From contig NZ_MDZB01000067.1 in NCBI RefSeq assembly GCF_001816145.1, forward strand, positions 20,335 to 84,334: 64,000 bases of DNA. Reading direction: 5' to 3'. The stretch is from Hymenobacter lapidarius (GTDB lineage: Bacteria > Bacteroidota > Bacteroidia > Cytophagales > Hymenobacteraceae). How positions within the stretch are numbered: the first letter of the stretch is position 1; each line of letters opens with the position of its first letter. Below the pieces are notes generated by a model that saw only the letters and a list, made by a program, of their open reading frames with translations, searched no databases and was not told where the DNA came from. Position numbers and translations under genes: made by a program. Shown one piece after another: positions 54,336 through 62,378 of the stretch.

Positions 54336-54755
54336 CTATTTGCTGGCCTTTTCGAGCTCTTTGGCGCGCTTCTTTTCGGCTTTAGCCTGGTCGCGGGCGG
54401 CGCGCTCCTGCTTTTTGGCCTCGCTGGCGGTTTGGCGCTGCTCCTTGAGCTGCGCTTTTTGGGCTTTTTCCTGCGTGCGCTGCTCCTTAAGCTGTTTTTT
54501 CAGGTCTTTCTGGGCGTTTGCCTGCTCTTTGAGCTGGTTTTTGCTGTTGCGCACGGCCTGGTCGCTGGAGCTGGTTTGCTGCTTCTGGGCTTCGTATGCG
54601 GCTTTGGCCTCGTCGGCACGCATGCGTTGCTGCTCGGGGGTGAGGGGTACGGCGGTGGGGTCGACGGGGGTGGTGGCAGGCGTGGTTTGGGCCGCGGCCG
54701 TGCCAGTAATGGTGAGGGCGGCCAGGAGGGCGGCGCCGAAAAACAGGTTTTTCAT
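54336..54755 (-). CDS. Exported coiled-coil protein
   Basis: 139 residues. Signal peptide (LFFGAALLAALTITGTAAAQ), a Thr/Pro-rich segment, then a long Lys/Gln/Ala/Glu-rich helix (LKEQANAQKDLKKQLKEQRT, KKQERAARDQAKAEKKRAKE) predicted as coiled coil. Probably periplasmic; function unknown. Confidence 0.78.
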   Translation of the reverse strand: MKNLFFGAALLAALTITGTAAAQTTPATTPVDPTAVPLTPEQQRMRADEAKAAYEAQKQQTSSSDQAVRNSKNQLKEQANAQKDLKKQLKEQRTQEKAQKAQLKEQRQTASEAKKQERAARDQAKAEKKRAKELEKASK

Positions 54756-54897
54756 GGGATGGTTTAAGAATCAACGAACCGTTGATTTTTCCTTAAAACG
54801 CAGGCCGCAACAGGAAGTTGGGATTTTGGGTAACTTCCGCCGCGCAGGCGGCCGGTGCTTTGCCTGTCCCGTTCAATATGGCACCACCTGAAACTGT

Positions 54898-55359
54898 ATG
54901 AGAGGAGTTGATGTCCGGGTAGCAACCCTCGCCGATTTGGAGACGCTGTTGCGCTTCGAACAAGGCATAATTGCAGCCGAACGACGATTTGACCCCACGT
55001 TGCGGCCGGACCCCATCCACTACTACGCCTTGTCGGAACTCTTGGCCAGCCCCCGGGCCGTGGTGCTGGTAGCCGAGTGCCAACAACGCCTAGTTGGTTC
55101 TGGCTACGTCCGCATTCAGGCGGCCAAAGACTACCACCTGCACCAGCAATACGGCTATCTGGGTTTCATGTACGTGGAGCCGGGCCACCGCGGGCAGGGC
55201 ATCAACGGCCTGCTTCTGGCTTCCTGCAAGCAATGGGCAATGGCCCAAGGCCTGACCGAACTGCGCCTTGAGGTGTACGCCGATAACCAGCCGGCCATCC
55301 GGGCCTATGAAAAAGCCGGCTTCGCGGGCCACATGCTGGAAATGCGGGTGGCTATTTGA
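54898..55359 (+). CDS. GNAT-family N-acetyltransferase
   Basis: 153 residues. The acetyl-CoA-binding motif A is GYLGFMYVEPGHRGQGINGLLL (R/Q-x-x-G-x-G as HRGQGI), followed by LRLEVYADNQPAIRAYEKAGF, the typical motif B. Target unknown. Confidence 0.9.
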   Translation: MRGVDVRVATLADLETLLRFEQGIIAAERRFDPTLRPDPIHYYALSELLASPRAVVLVAECQQRLVGSGYVRIQAAKDYHLHQQYGYLGFMYVEPGHRGQGINGLLLASCKQWAMAQGLTELRLEVYADNQPAIRAYEKAGFAGHMLEMRVAI

Positions 55360-55567
55360 GTTGTTGGTTGCTGGTTTGTCAATTGCTGGCGCGCGTCTGC
55401 GACGCGTTGCCAACTGGCTCCGAGCCTGCGGCTCGCCGGTGAACGAATCGTAGCCGGCCCGTAAAAACCACCTGCCTGAGCCGCAGGCTCAAAACCAGTC
55501 GGCAACGCGTCGCAGACCCGCGCCAGCCCAGCCCACCTGATAACCAACAACTGACAACCAACAACTC
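55358..55567. repeat. Long composite inverted repeat between convergent genes
   Basis: The whole 210-base gap is a near-palindrome: GAGTTGTTGGTTG at the left end, CAACCAACAACTC at the right end, with matching GTCTGCGACGCGTTGCC / GGCAACGCGTCGCAGAC, CTGGCGCG / CGCGCCAG and GAGCCTGCGGCTC / GAGCCGCAGGCTC segments inside. It starts at the GNAT stop codon and ends three bases before the MFS stop. Confidence 0.85.
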
Positions 55568-55569
55568 AA

Positions 55570-56805
55570 TTACTCCACATAGTCCAGGTCTTTGCCGTAG
55601 CTCTCGGGCAGCGTGCTCACGGCCCAGAAGGCCAGCACCAGCGTGATGCCCCCCAGCACGGCCGCGCCCGTGAGAAAGCCCAGCTCGCCGCTCAGGTACT
55701 TGAAGGCCGGTACCAGGCCCACCACCGCGCCGCGGGCAAAATTGGGCGCCGTGGTGGCCACCGTGGCCCGCAGGTTGGTGCCAAACTGCTCGGCAGCCAC
55801 CGTCACAAACAGTGCCCAGAACCCCACCGACATACCCAGCACAAAGCACACGGCATAAAAAGTAGTGGTCGAAGCCCCTTTGATGCCGAACAAATAGACG
55901 CCAACCAGCACCGCGCAAAACACCAGAAACACCTTCAGCGCCTTGTTGCGGCTGTGCCACAGCTGGCTGAGGCCCCCGCTCATGAAATCGCCAAACACCA
56001 GCCCGAAGTAGCACCAGAACACCGCCAGCCCGGCCGTGACTTCGCCCTGCAGGCCCAGCGCCCGGCCAAATTCCGGCGCCAGCGTGACCAGAATGCCCAC
56101 CACAAACCACAGCGGCACCCCAATGAGGAGAATGCGCAGATACTTGCCCAGCCGCACCGGGTTGGTGAACAAGCTCAGGAAATTGCCGCGGACCACGGCC
56201 GTTTGGGCCTGCACCTGCTGGAACATGCCCGACTCGAACACGCTCACGCGCAGCAGCAGCAGCGCCAGGCCCAGCCCGCCGCCCACGAAGTAGGCGTTGC
56301 GCCAGCCCAACTTCTGGCCCACCCAGTAGCCCAGCATGGCCCCGCTCACGCCCACGGTGGCCACTATCATGGTGCCGTAGCCGCGCTTTTCCTTCGGCAG
56401 ACTTTCGCTCACCAGGGTGATGCCCGCGCCCAGCTCCCCAGCCAAGCCAATGCCGGCAATAAGCCGCAGCCAGGCGTATTGCTCCACGGTCTGCACAAAG
56501 CCGTTGGCCAGGTTGGCCAGCGAATACAGCAGAATGGACCCGAACAGCACCGACAGCCGCCCCCGCTTGTCGCCCAGAATCCCCCACAGAATGCCCCCGA
56601 GCAGCATGCCGCCCATCTGCATGTTAATCAGAAACAGGCCCTGGTTGGTGACCTCCGCTGGTGCCGTAATGCCCAGGTCCTTCAGGCTCTCAACCCGCAC
56701 AATACTGAAGAGAATCAGGTCGTAGATGTCGACGAAGTAGCCCAAAGCGGCCACAATGACGGCGGCGGAGAAGAGGGAGCTTTTGGCGGGTTGACTTGCT
56801 TGCAT
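55570..56805 (-). CDS. MFS transporter, metabolite:H+ symporter type
   Basis: 411 residues with twelve hydrophobic segments. It has the loop motif GDKRGRLSVLFGS between helices 2 and 3 and ELGAGITLVSESLPKEKRGYG in the helix 4/5 region, as in the sugar/aromatic-acid symporter branch of MFS. Substrate not decided. ATG 56805 is used; ATG 56820 five codons earlier is also possible. Confidence 0.88.
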   Translation of the reverse strand: MQASQPAKSSLFSAAVIVAALGYFVDIYDLILFSIVRVESLKDLGITAPAEVTNQGLFLINMQMGGMLLGGILWGILGDKRGRLSVLFGSILLYSLANLANGFVQTVEQYAWLRLIAGIGLAGELGAGITLVSESLPKEKRGYGTMIVATVGVSGAMLGYWVGQKLGWRNAYFVGGGLGLALLLLRVSVFESGMFQQVQAQTAVVRGNFLSLFTNPVRLGKYLRILLIGVPLWFVVGILVTLAPEFGRALGLQGEVTAGLAVFWCYFGLVFGDFMSGGLSQLWHSRNKALKVFLVFCAVLVGVYLFGIKGASTTTFYAVCFVLGMSVGFWALFVTVAAEQFGTNLRATVATTAPNFARGAVVGLVPAFKYLSGELGFLTGAAVLGGITLVLAFWAVSTLPESYGKDLDYVE

Positions 56806-56914
56806 GGCGAAATGTAACACCAGCCGGAAGAACGTTGTGCTTACTTTATAGGAGTGCTCGCCGCCAGCGAAGCCAGTTCCTGCTATGCGCTTACCTCACA
56901 ACGGGCCGCCGTTA

Positions 56915-57868
56915 CTACCCTAGCGTCGTCGCCAGCCAGGCAAACACCTCGCGGTACACCTGCTCCCGCACCGGCGGCACCGACAGTACCAGGTCGTGCA
57001 TGCCGCCGGCAATGGCTTTCACGGCGATCCGGGCGCCCAGCCGCGGCGCCAGCGCGTGGATGTCGCGAACGTCGAGCACGCCATCGGCCCGAAAATAGTC
57101 GTTGCTCCAGCCGCGGGTTCGCACCGTGCGGTCGGAATGCAGCACCAGCACGGGCTGCGCAATGGCCAGGCCTTGCCGGATGCGCCGGTGGCCGGCGCGA
57201 ACGGCCCGCAGCCACCCAAAGGAAACCGGAAACGGCACCAGCGGCTTCCAGGGCAGGTGGTAGTCCCACTCGCCCCGGTAGTCCCGGTGCAGGCTCAGGC
57301 CGTACTCCCGGGGCAGGTCGCTGGGCGGGCTGATGTTGGGCAGCAACTGGCCCAGGGCCGCCGCCAGCGGAATAGCCACCTGCTTTTTCAGCCAGGGCTG
57401 GTTCAGGGCCAGAAACGGGCTATTGAGCACCAGCGCCGACACCGCAGCCCGCTGGGCGCCTTCGTGCGCGTAGAGTGCCGCGATGAGGCCCCCGGTAGAG
57501 TGGGCGCACAGTACCACCGTGGCGTAGCCCTCGGCTTGCACCACAGCCAGCGCCGCGTTGAGGTCGGCGTAGTATTCGCGCAGGTCGCGTACGTTGTTGG
57601 GGCGCTGGTGGGGCAGCCACGAGCGGCCGTACTTGCGCAGGTCGAGGGCGTAGAACTGGTAGCCGTGCTGCTGGTAGCAGTAGGCCATTTCCCGCTGAAA
57701 GAAATAATCGCTGAAGCCGTGAACGTACAGCACCGCTCGGCGAACCGGGCCGCTGGGCCGCAGCCGCACCAGCGTGCACTGCACCGCGCCTTCGTAATCG
57801 TCGGGCTGGGGCAGCACGCGCTGCTCAAAATCGGGGCCCAACACGTCGGGCTGGTAGGAGGCAGACAT
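56915..57868 (-). CDS. Alpha/beta hydrolase, lysophospholipase-like
   Basis: 317 residues. The oxyanion-hole segment is LYVHGFSDYFFQ, the nucleophile elbow is CAHSTGGLIAAL, and the catalytic His is probably in AGGMHDLVLS with an Asp near LHSDRTV. Similar to monoacylglycerol lipase and lysophospholipase L2. No signal peptide. Confidence 0.88.
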   Translation of the reverse strand: MSASYQPDVLGPDFEQRVLPQPDDYEGAVQCTLVRLRPSGPVRRAVLYVHGFSDYFFQREMAYCYQQHGYQFYALDLRKYGRSWLPHQRPNNVRDLREYYADLNAALAVVQAEGYATVVLCAHSTGGLIAALYAHEGAQRAAVSALVLNSPFLALNQPWLKKQVAIPLAAALGQLLPNISPPSDLPREYGLSLHRDYRGEWDYHLPWKPLVPFPVSFGWLRAVRAGHRRIRQGLAIAQPVLVLHSDRTVRTRGWSNDYFRADGVLDVRDIHALAPRLGARIAVKAIAGGMHDLVLSVPPVREQVYREVFAWLATTLG

Positions 57869-57932
57869 AAGGAGCGGTTACGTAAAGCGAAGTCAGCCAG
57901 CTCAGCACGCCCGGGAAAGGCGCGCCCGCCCG

Positions 57933-60413
57933 CTACCTGAATGCCAGCGGCACCACCAGCCGCACGCTCACATTGCGCCCCTGGTTAAACACGCCGCGCC
58001 GCCCGTTGGCGTTGTTGAAGTCGGCGTATTTCAGGCGGCTCAAGTGGCTTTGGTAGCCCGCGTCAAACAGGTTGTTGGCCGTGATGAACAGCGAAAACAA
58101 GGTTTGGCCCGCGGCGTTGGCCAAGTCCGTGCCCAGGCCCGCGTTGATGAGCGTGTAGCCAGGCGTGGCCGTTTCGGTGTCAAACGCCGAAAAGAAGCGG
58201 TTCTGGGCAAAGGTGTGCTCCAGCTGCACGCGGGCGTAGGGGTTGGTGAGGCGCTTGCCCTGGCGGCGGAAGCTGGCCCGCAGCTCCGACTGCAGCCGGT
58301 CGGCCGGGATGAAGGGCAGGTAGCGCTCGGCCTCGGGCCGGTTGAGCTGCTGGGCGCGCACCATGGAAAAGGAGTTCTCAAAGTGTAGCCAGTCAAGCGG
58401 GTGGGGGTGGAAGTCGAGGCTCACCTCGCCGCCCAGCAAGCGGGCCCGGCCCTGCTCGAAGCGGAACACCCCGTCGCCGTCGGCACTCAGCGAGTCGGCC
58501 CCGGCGGGCGTGAGCAGGCGGCGCGTAAAAATGTAATTGTCAATGGTATTGGTAAAGGCGTCCACGCTGAAGCGCACGTGGTCGCTCACGTAGCTCACGC
58601 CGGCATCGGCCTGCAGGCTGGTTTCAGCCGCCAAATTCGACTGCCCGATTTCGTAGCGGATGGTGCCCTCGTGGATGCCGTTGGAGCCCAGCTCGGCAAT
58701 GTTGGGCGCCCGGAAGCCGCGCGCGAGGTTGCCTTTCACGGTCAGCGTCTCGCTCAGGCTATACGCCGCGCCCACGCTCCCGCTGTAGTTGCGGAAGGTG
58801 CTCGCGAAGCCCGCAAACTTGGTTTCGGCACCCGGGGTGGTGCTCGCCGTGGGCCGCTCGTCGGCGTCCAGGTACAGGGCATCGGCCGTGATGCGCCGCA
58901 GGTCGTAGCGCAGGCCCCCGCTGAGGTCGAGCGCCCCGATGGTCTTTTTAGCCACTGCAAACGCGCCGCCTTCGTTCACCCGGTAGGCCGGAATGAGGAA
59001 TTCCACTCCCAGGTTGCGGTTTTGCTGGTGCAAGCCACTGCCGCCCAGGGTCACGCGCCAGCCGTTCTGCTCCGGCAGGAAGTAGCGCAGCGAGTAATCC
59101 ACGGTGCGCAGCTGGAAGTAGAGCGAGGTTTCGGCCGGATCGGCCACGTTGCCGTACTCGCGGCGCAGGTTTTGCTGGTAGCTGGCCTGCAGCGTGACGC
59201 GCGCGCCGTTCTCGCCCAGAATCAGGTTGTTGTCCACGCCCAGGCGCAGGTGGTTGATTTGCTGTTGCGGCACGGCCAGGCCGTAGCCGCGCAGGTCGGC
59301 ATCGGTCACGGGAATGGCCCGAGTGCTGTCGCCGCTGGGCACCTCTTTCAGGAAGCGGCCGGTGTCCTCGGTGCGGGCGCCTTCGGTGAGGCCCACTCGC
59401 TGGTTGAAGCTGCTGAAAGTGAGGTGCGAATAGCCCCAGCTTTTGTTTACGCCCACGTGGCCGTTGGCATCCCATTCGTTGAAGCCGGAGTTGTACACGC
59501 GGCCGTCGTAGCGGTTGCGGTAGGCGCCGGCCACTTTGCGGGTGCCGCGGGCCAGCCAGTTAAAGCCGTTCAGGTTACCCGCGTTCTGAAAGGAGTAGCC
59601 CTGCTGGCGGTTGTTGGTCTGGTAGCTGGCCGTGGCCACGCCCGTGATGCGGCCCTCGTCCACGGGGTCGGGCGCCACGAAGTTGATGACGCCCGCCATG
59701 GCATCGGACCCGTAGAGCAACGACCCCGGTCCTTTTATAATCTCGGCCCGGTCCACGCTGAATTCGTCGATTTCGATGCCATGCTCGTCGCCCCACTGCT
59801 GGCCTTCCTGCTTGGCGCCGTTGTTGAGGGTAATCACGCGGTTGAAGCCCAGGCCGCGCACCACCGGCTTGCTGATGGCCGCGCCGGTGGTAATCTGCGT
59901 CACGCCCGGCGTGTGGGCAATGGCATCAATCAGGTTCGAGGCCGACGTTTGGTTGAGCCGCGTGCGGTCGACCACGGTGGTGGGCACGGGCGAGCGGCGC
60001 AGCTCCGTGGCCTGCGACACGCCGGTTACCACCACCTGCCCGATTTCGGTGGCCGCCATCACTAGCCGCACCTCCAGGGGCTGGCCGCTGCCGGTGTCCA
60101 CGGTCTGGGTCACGGTGTTGAACCCCAGCGAGCGGATTTGCACCGTGAAGCGCCCGCGCGGCAGGTTGGCAAAGCGGAAGTTGCCATCGGTGGCGGTGGC
60201 GGTGCCGCGCTTCAGGTCCACAAAAATGACGTTGGCACCGGGCAGGCCTTCGCCAGATGCCGCGTCGATGATGCGGCCCGTGAATGATGGCCCTGGGGTT
60301 TTAGCGCGCACCCCGCCGGGCGAGGGAACCGCGCCAGCCGGGGTGCTTTGCGCATCGGCAACGCCCACGGCTCCGCTCATTGCCAGGAGCGCCAGTAATA
60401 CAGATTTAGTCAT
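57933..60413 (-). CDS. TonB-dependent receptor with carboxypeptidase-like domain
   Basis: 826 residues. Signal peptide (VLLALLAMSGAVGVADAQS), a CarboxypepD_reg-like domain (SFTGRIIDAASGEGLPGANVIFVDLKRG), the plug (VVTGVSQATELRRSPVPTTVVDRTRL to RAEIIKGPGSLLYGSDAMAGVINF), and a 22-stranded barrel ending in GRNVSVRLVVPLAF. The plug segment EGQQWGDEHGIEID and the barrel end resemble ZnuD-like metal receptors more than sugar receptors of the SusC type; no SusD neighbour is present. Metal uptake is an inference. Confidence 0.92.
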   Translation of the reverse strand: MTKSVLLALLAMSGAVGVADAQSTPAGAVPSPGGVRAKTPGPSFTGRIIDAASGEGLPGANVIFVDLKRGTATATDGNFRFANLPRGRFTVQIRSLGFNTVTQTVDTGSGQPLEVRLVMAATEIGQVVVTGVSQATELRRSPVPTTVVDRTRLNQTSASNLIDAIAHTPGVTQITTGAAISKPVVRGLGFNRVITLNNGAKQEGQQWGDEHGIEIDEFSVDRAEIIKGPGSLLYGSDAMAGVINFVAPDPVDEGRITGVATASYQTNNRQQGYSFQNAGNLNGFNWLARGTRKVAGAYRNRYDGRVYNSGFNEWDANGHVGVNKSWGYSHLTFSSFNQRVGLTEGARTEDTGRFLKEVPSGDSTRAIPVTDADLRGYGLAVPQQQINHLRLGVDNNLILGENGARVTLQASYQQNLRREYGNVADPAETSLYFQLRTVDYSLRYFLPEQNGWRVTLGGSGLHQQNRNLGVEFLIPAYRVNEGGAFAVAKKTIGALDLSGGLRYDLRRITADALYLDADERPTASTTPGAETKFAGFASTFRNYSGSVGAAYSLSETLTVKGNLARGFRAPNIAELGSNGIHEGTIRYEIGQSNLAAETSLQADAGVSYVSDHVRFSVDAFTNTIDNYIFTRRLLTPAGADSLSADGDGVFRFEQGRARLLGGEVSLDFHPHPLDWLHFENSFSMVRAQQLNRPEAERYLPFIPADRLQSELRASFRRQGKRLTNPYARVQLEHTFAQNRFFSAFDTETATPGYTLINAGLGTDLANAAGQTLFSLFITANNLFDAGYQSHLSRLKYADFNNANGRRGVFNQGRNVSVRLVVPLAFR

Positions 60414-60637
60414 AACAGAAACAAAGGTCGGCGCATCAACGGCAAATAGAAGCGGAAGGATGCAACCCCATTTCGCAAGCAGATAAATTATTGACAATCA
60501 GCATCAATTAGCGTTTTGCCGCCGATACGGGGAATGAAATGAGCCATTCTCCAAGGGGTGGGTGAATGGCTTAGCTAAGCCTCAGGCAAAAAGAACGCGC
60601 CCAATCGAGGCATGGCGCATGGGCCGTGGCCAGCCCG

Positions 60638-61549
60638 CTACGCGGCCACACTGTCGCGAAAAATCAACTCATTGTTCAGGGTTGCGGCGGCGCGGGTGCC
60701 ACTGGCTGCGGCCAAAATGGCCTGCTGGTACGGGCCGGTCATGTCGCCCACCGCGTACACGTTGGGCACGCTGGTGAGGCCGGCCTCGTTGGCCTGCACA
60801 TACACTCCGTCGGGGGTGAAGGCGCAGCCGAGCTGGGCGGCCAAGTCGCTGCGCTGCCGTTGCACGGGCCGCACAAACATGGCATCCAGGGACTGGCGGC
60901 TGCCGTCGTCAAACAAAATCGCACACAAGCACTTGGCGGTGCCGTCGATGGCTTTCACGGGTTTTTCCAGCACGCCCACGCCCAACTGCTGGAGGTGTTC
61001 GCGCTGGGCCGGGGCCAAATCGGCAGGGCCATCGGTGCACAAGGTCAGGCGGGGGCTCCAGTGGTGCAGGTGCACGGCTTGCTGGTAGCCGGCCTCACCC
61101 CGGCCGTACACGGCCACCTGGCTGTGGCGGTTTTCCCAGCCGTGGCAGTAGGGGCAGTGGTAAATTCCTCGGCCCCAGAAGTCGGCCAAGCCCGGCACCT
61201 CGGGTAGGGTATCGGCGACGCCGGTGGCCAGTATCAGGGTGGCCGCCGTGGCGGTGGCGCCGCTGCCCAGCGTCAACTCGCAGTCGCCGGTGCTGGTGAA
61301 GCGGGCCTGGTGGGCCTGGTCGGCGCAGATTTCTACTTGGTAGGGCCGGAGCTGCTCGCGGCCGATGCGGAGTATTTCCTGGGGCGCGGCCCCGTCGCGG
61401 GTGAAAAAGCTGTGGGAATGGAACGCGGGCGCATTGCGCGCGGGGCCGCCGTCGAGCACCAACACCCGGCGGCGGGCGCGGCCCAATACCAGGGCGGCGC
61501 TGAGGCCGGCGTTGCTGGCGCCCACAATTATCATGTCGTAATGGGCCAT
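60638..61549 (-). CDS. Thioredoxin-reductase-like FAD oxidoreductase
   Basis: About 304 residues. FAD-binding motif IIVGASNAGLSAALVLGRA near the N-terminus, the redox pair CPYC in YHCPYCHGWE, and YAVGDMTGPY near the end. The NAD(P)-binding domain lacks a clear GxGxxG here (VAVYGRGEAGYQQA). It may reduce thioredoxin or a small-molecule disulfide. Start ATG 61549 is chosen over upstream ATG 61573 and 61633. Confidence 0.88.
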   Translation of the reverse strand: MAHYDMIIVGASNAGLSAALVLGRARRRVLVLDGGPARNAPAFHSHSFFTRDGAAPQEILRIGREQLRPYQVEICADQAHQARFTSTGDCELTLGSGATATAATLILATGVADTLPEVPGLADFWGRGIYHCPYCHGWENRHSQVAVYGRGEAGYQQAVHLHHWSPRLTLCTDGPADLAPAQREHLQQLGVGVLEKPVKAIDGTAKCLCAILFDDGSRQSLDAMFVRPVQRQRSDLAAQLGCAFTPDGVYVQANEAGLTSVPNVYAVGDMTGPYQQAILAAASGTRAAATLNNELIFRDSVAA

Positions 61550-61648
61550 AGCAGGCCGGGGAATTCTGCGCATAACAAATACGGGTTGTAAAGGAGTGTA
61601 GTAGCGAAATGCATAGGAGGAGAATTGCAGCAACGGAACCGTGCTCCC

Positions 61649-61683
61649 AAAAAGAACTCCGGCACCGGGCCGGAGTTCTTTTT
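61649..61683 (-). terminator. Rho-independent terminator
   Basis: AAAAAGAACTCCGGC / GCCGGAGTTCTTTTT stem between the receptor-linked lipoprotein gene and the reductase. Confidence 0.9.
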
Positions 61684-61709
61684 CGGGCCGGTTACAACGC
61701 GGCCGTGGG

Positions 61710-62270
61710 TTATTGCACCGTCACGGGGAAAGTGACTTCGACGTCGGTATCGCCGGGGGTGGCGCTGCCGTCTTTGCTGCCGGGCTGGTGACGCAGGGTG
61801 ATTTTCAGGGTGCCGGTGCCGGCCGCGGTGGTCACTACGCGGGTAACAAGGCCGACTTCCAGGTTCTTGGCGTCGCGGTCGGTGCGGGTAATATTGAGGA
61901 GGCTGGCCGGCGTGCCGGCGTAGATGAACAGGTGCTCTTCTTTCTCTTTGGCTACCTCGTCGGTGACGTTGGCCACCGGCGTCTTGGTCTCATCCAGCAA
62001 GGTGATGGCGCCCGTGTAAGTGGTATTGGGCCGCAGGTTCAAGGTGCCGATGGTGGGCGCGTTGCCGCCCGTGCCGTCGATGTCGCGCCACGTTACGGTG
62101 GCGGTGCTGCCCCCGGCCGTGGTGGGGGTGAGCACGTAGGTCACGGTCGTGATTTGCTCGTTGTCATCGTCGGGCTTGGGGTCATCGTTGTCGTCGCTGC
62201 ACGAGGAAAAAGCCAGCGGGAAGGCCAGCAGCAAAGCAGCCAGGCGGAAACGGGATTGGAAAATGGTCAT
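61710..62270 (-). CDS. Lipoprotein next to a TonB receptor
   Basis: 186 residues. Lipobox (LLLAFPLAFSSC), an acidic linker (DDNDDPKPDDDNEQ), then beta-rich sequence with WRDIDGTGGNAPTIGTLNLR and TYTGAITLLDETKTPVANVTDEV. I recall this pattern in Bacteroidota proteins often labelled type 1 periplasmic binding fold and found beside TonB receptors. It is probably a surface or periplasmic partner of the receptor encoded just upstream on the same strand. Ligand unknown. Confidence 0.75.
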   Translation of the reverse strand: MTIFQSRFRLAALLLAFPLAFSSCSDDNDDPKPDDDNEQITTVTYVLTPTTAGGSTATVTWRDIDGTGGNAPTIGTLNLRPNTTYTGAITLLDETKTPVANVTDEVAKEKEEHLFIYAGTPASLLNITRTDRDAKNLEVGLVTRVVTTAAGTGTLKITLRHQPGSKDGSATPGDTDVEVTFPVTVQ

Positions 62271-62279
62271 GGGATGAAA

Positions 62280-62330
62280 GTGAAAAATGTGAAGTGAAAA
62301 ATGTGAAAAATGTGAAAAATGTGAAAAAGA
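62280..62330. repeat. Tandem TGTGAAAAA repeat upstream of the lipoprotein
   Basis: Four or five imperfect units of about ten bases (TGTGAAAAA) lie 10-60 bases before the lipoprotein start, giving A-tracts spaced by one helical turn. Confidence 0.7.
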
Positions 62331-62378
62331 AAAGCATGAAAAACTAGGAACAACCCGGACCTCGGGCCCGCGCTTGGC

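Noticed and set aside
58401..60065. 554-residue open frame on the plus strand opposite the TonB receptor
   Set aside because: Antisense shadow with Val/Gly/His/Ala-rich composition and no motifs.
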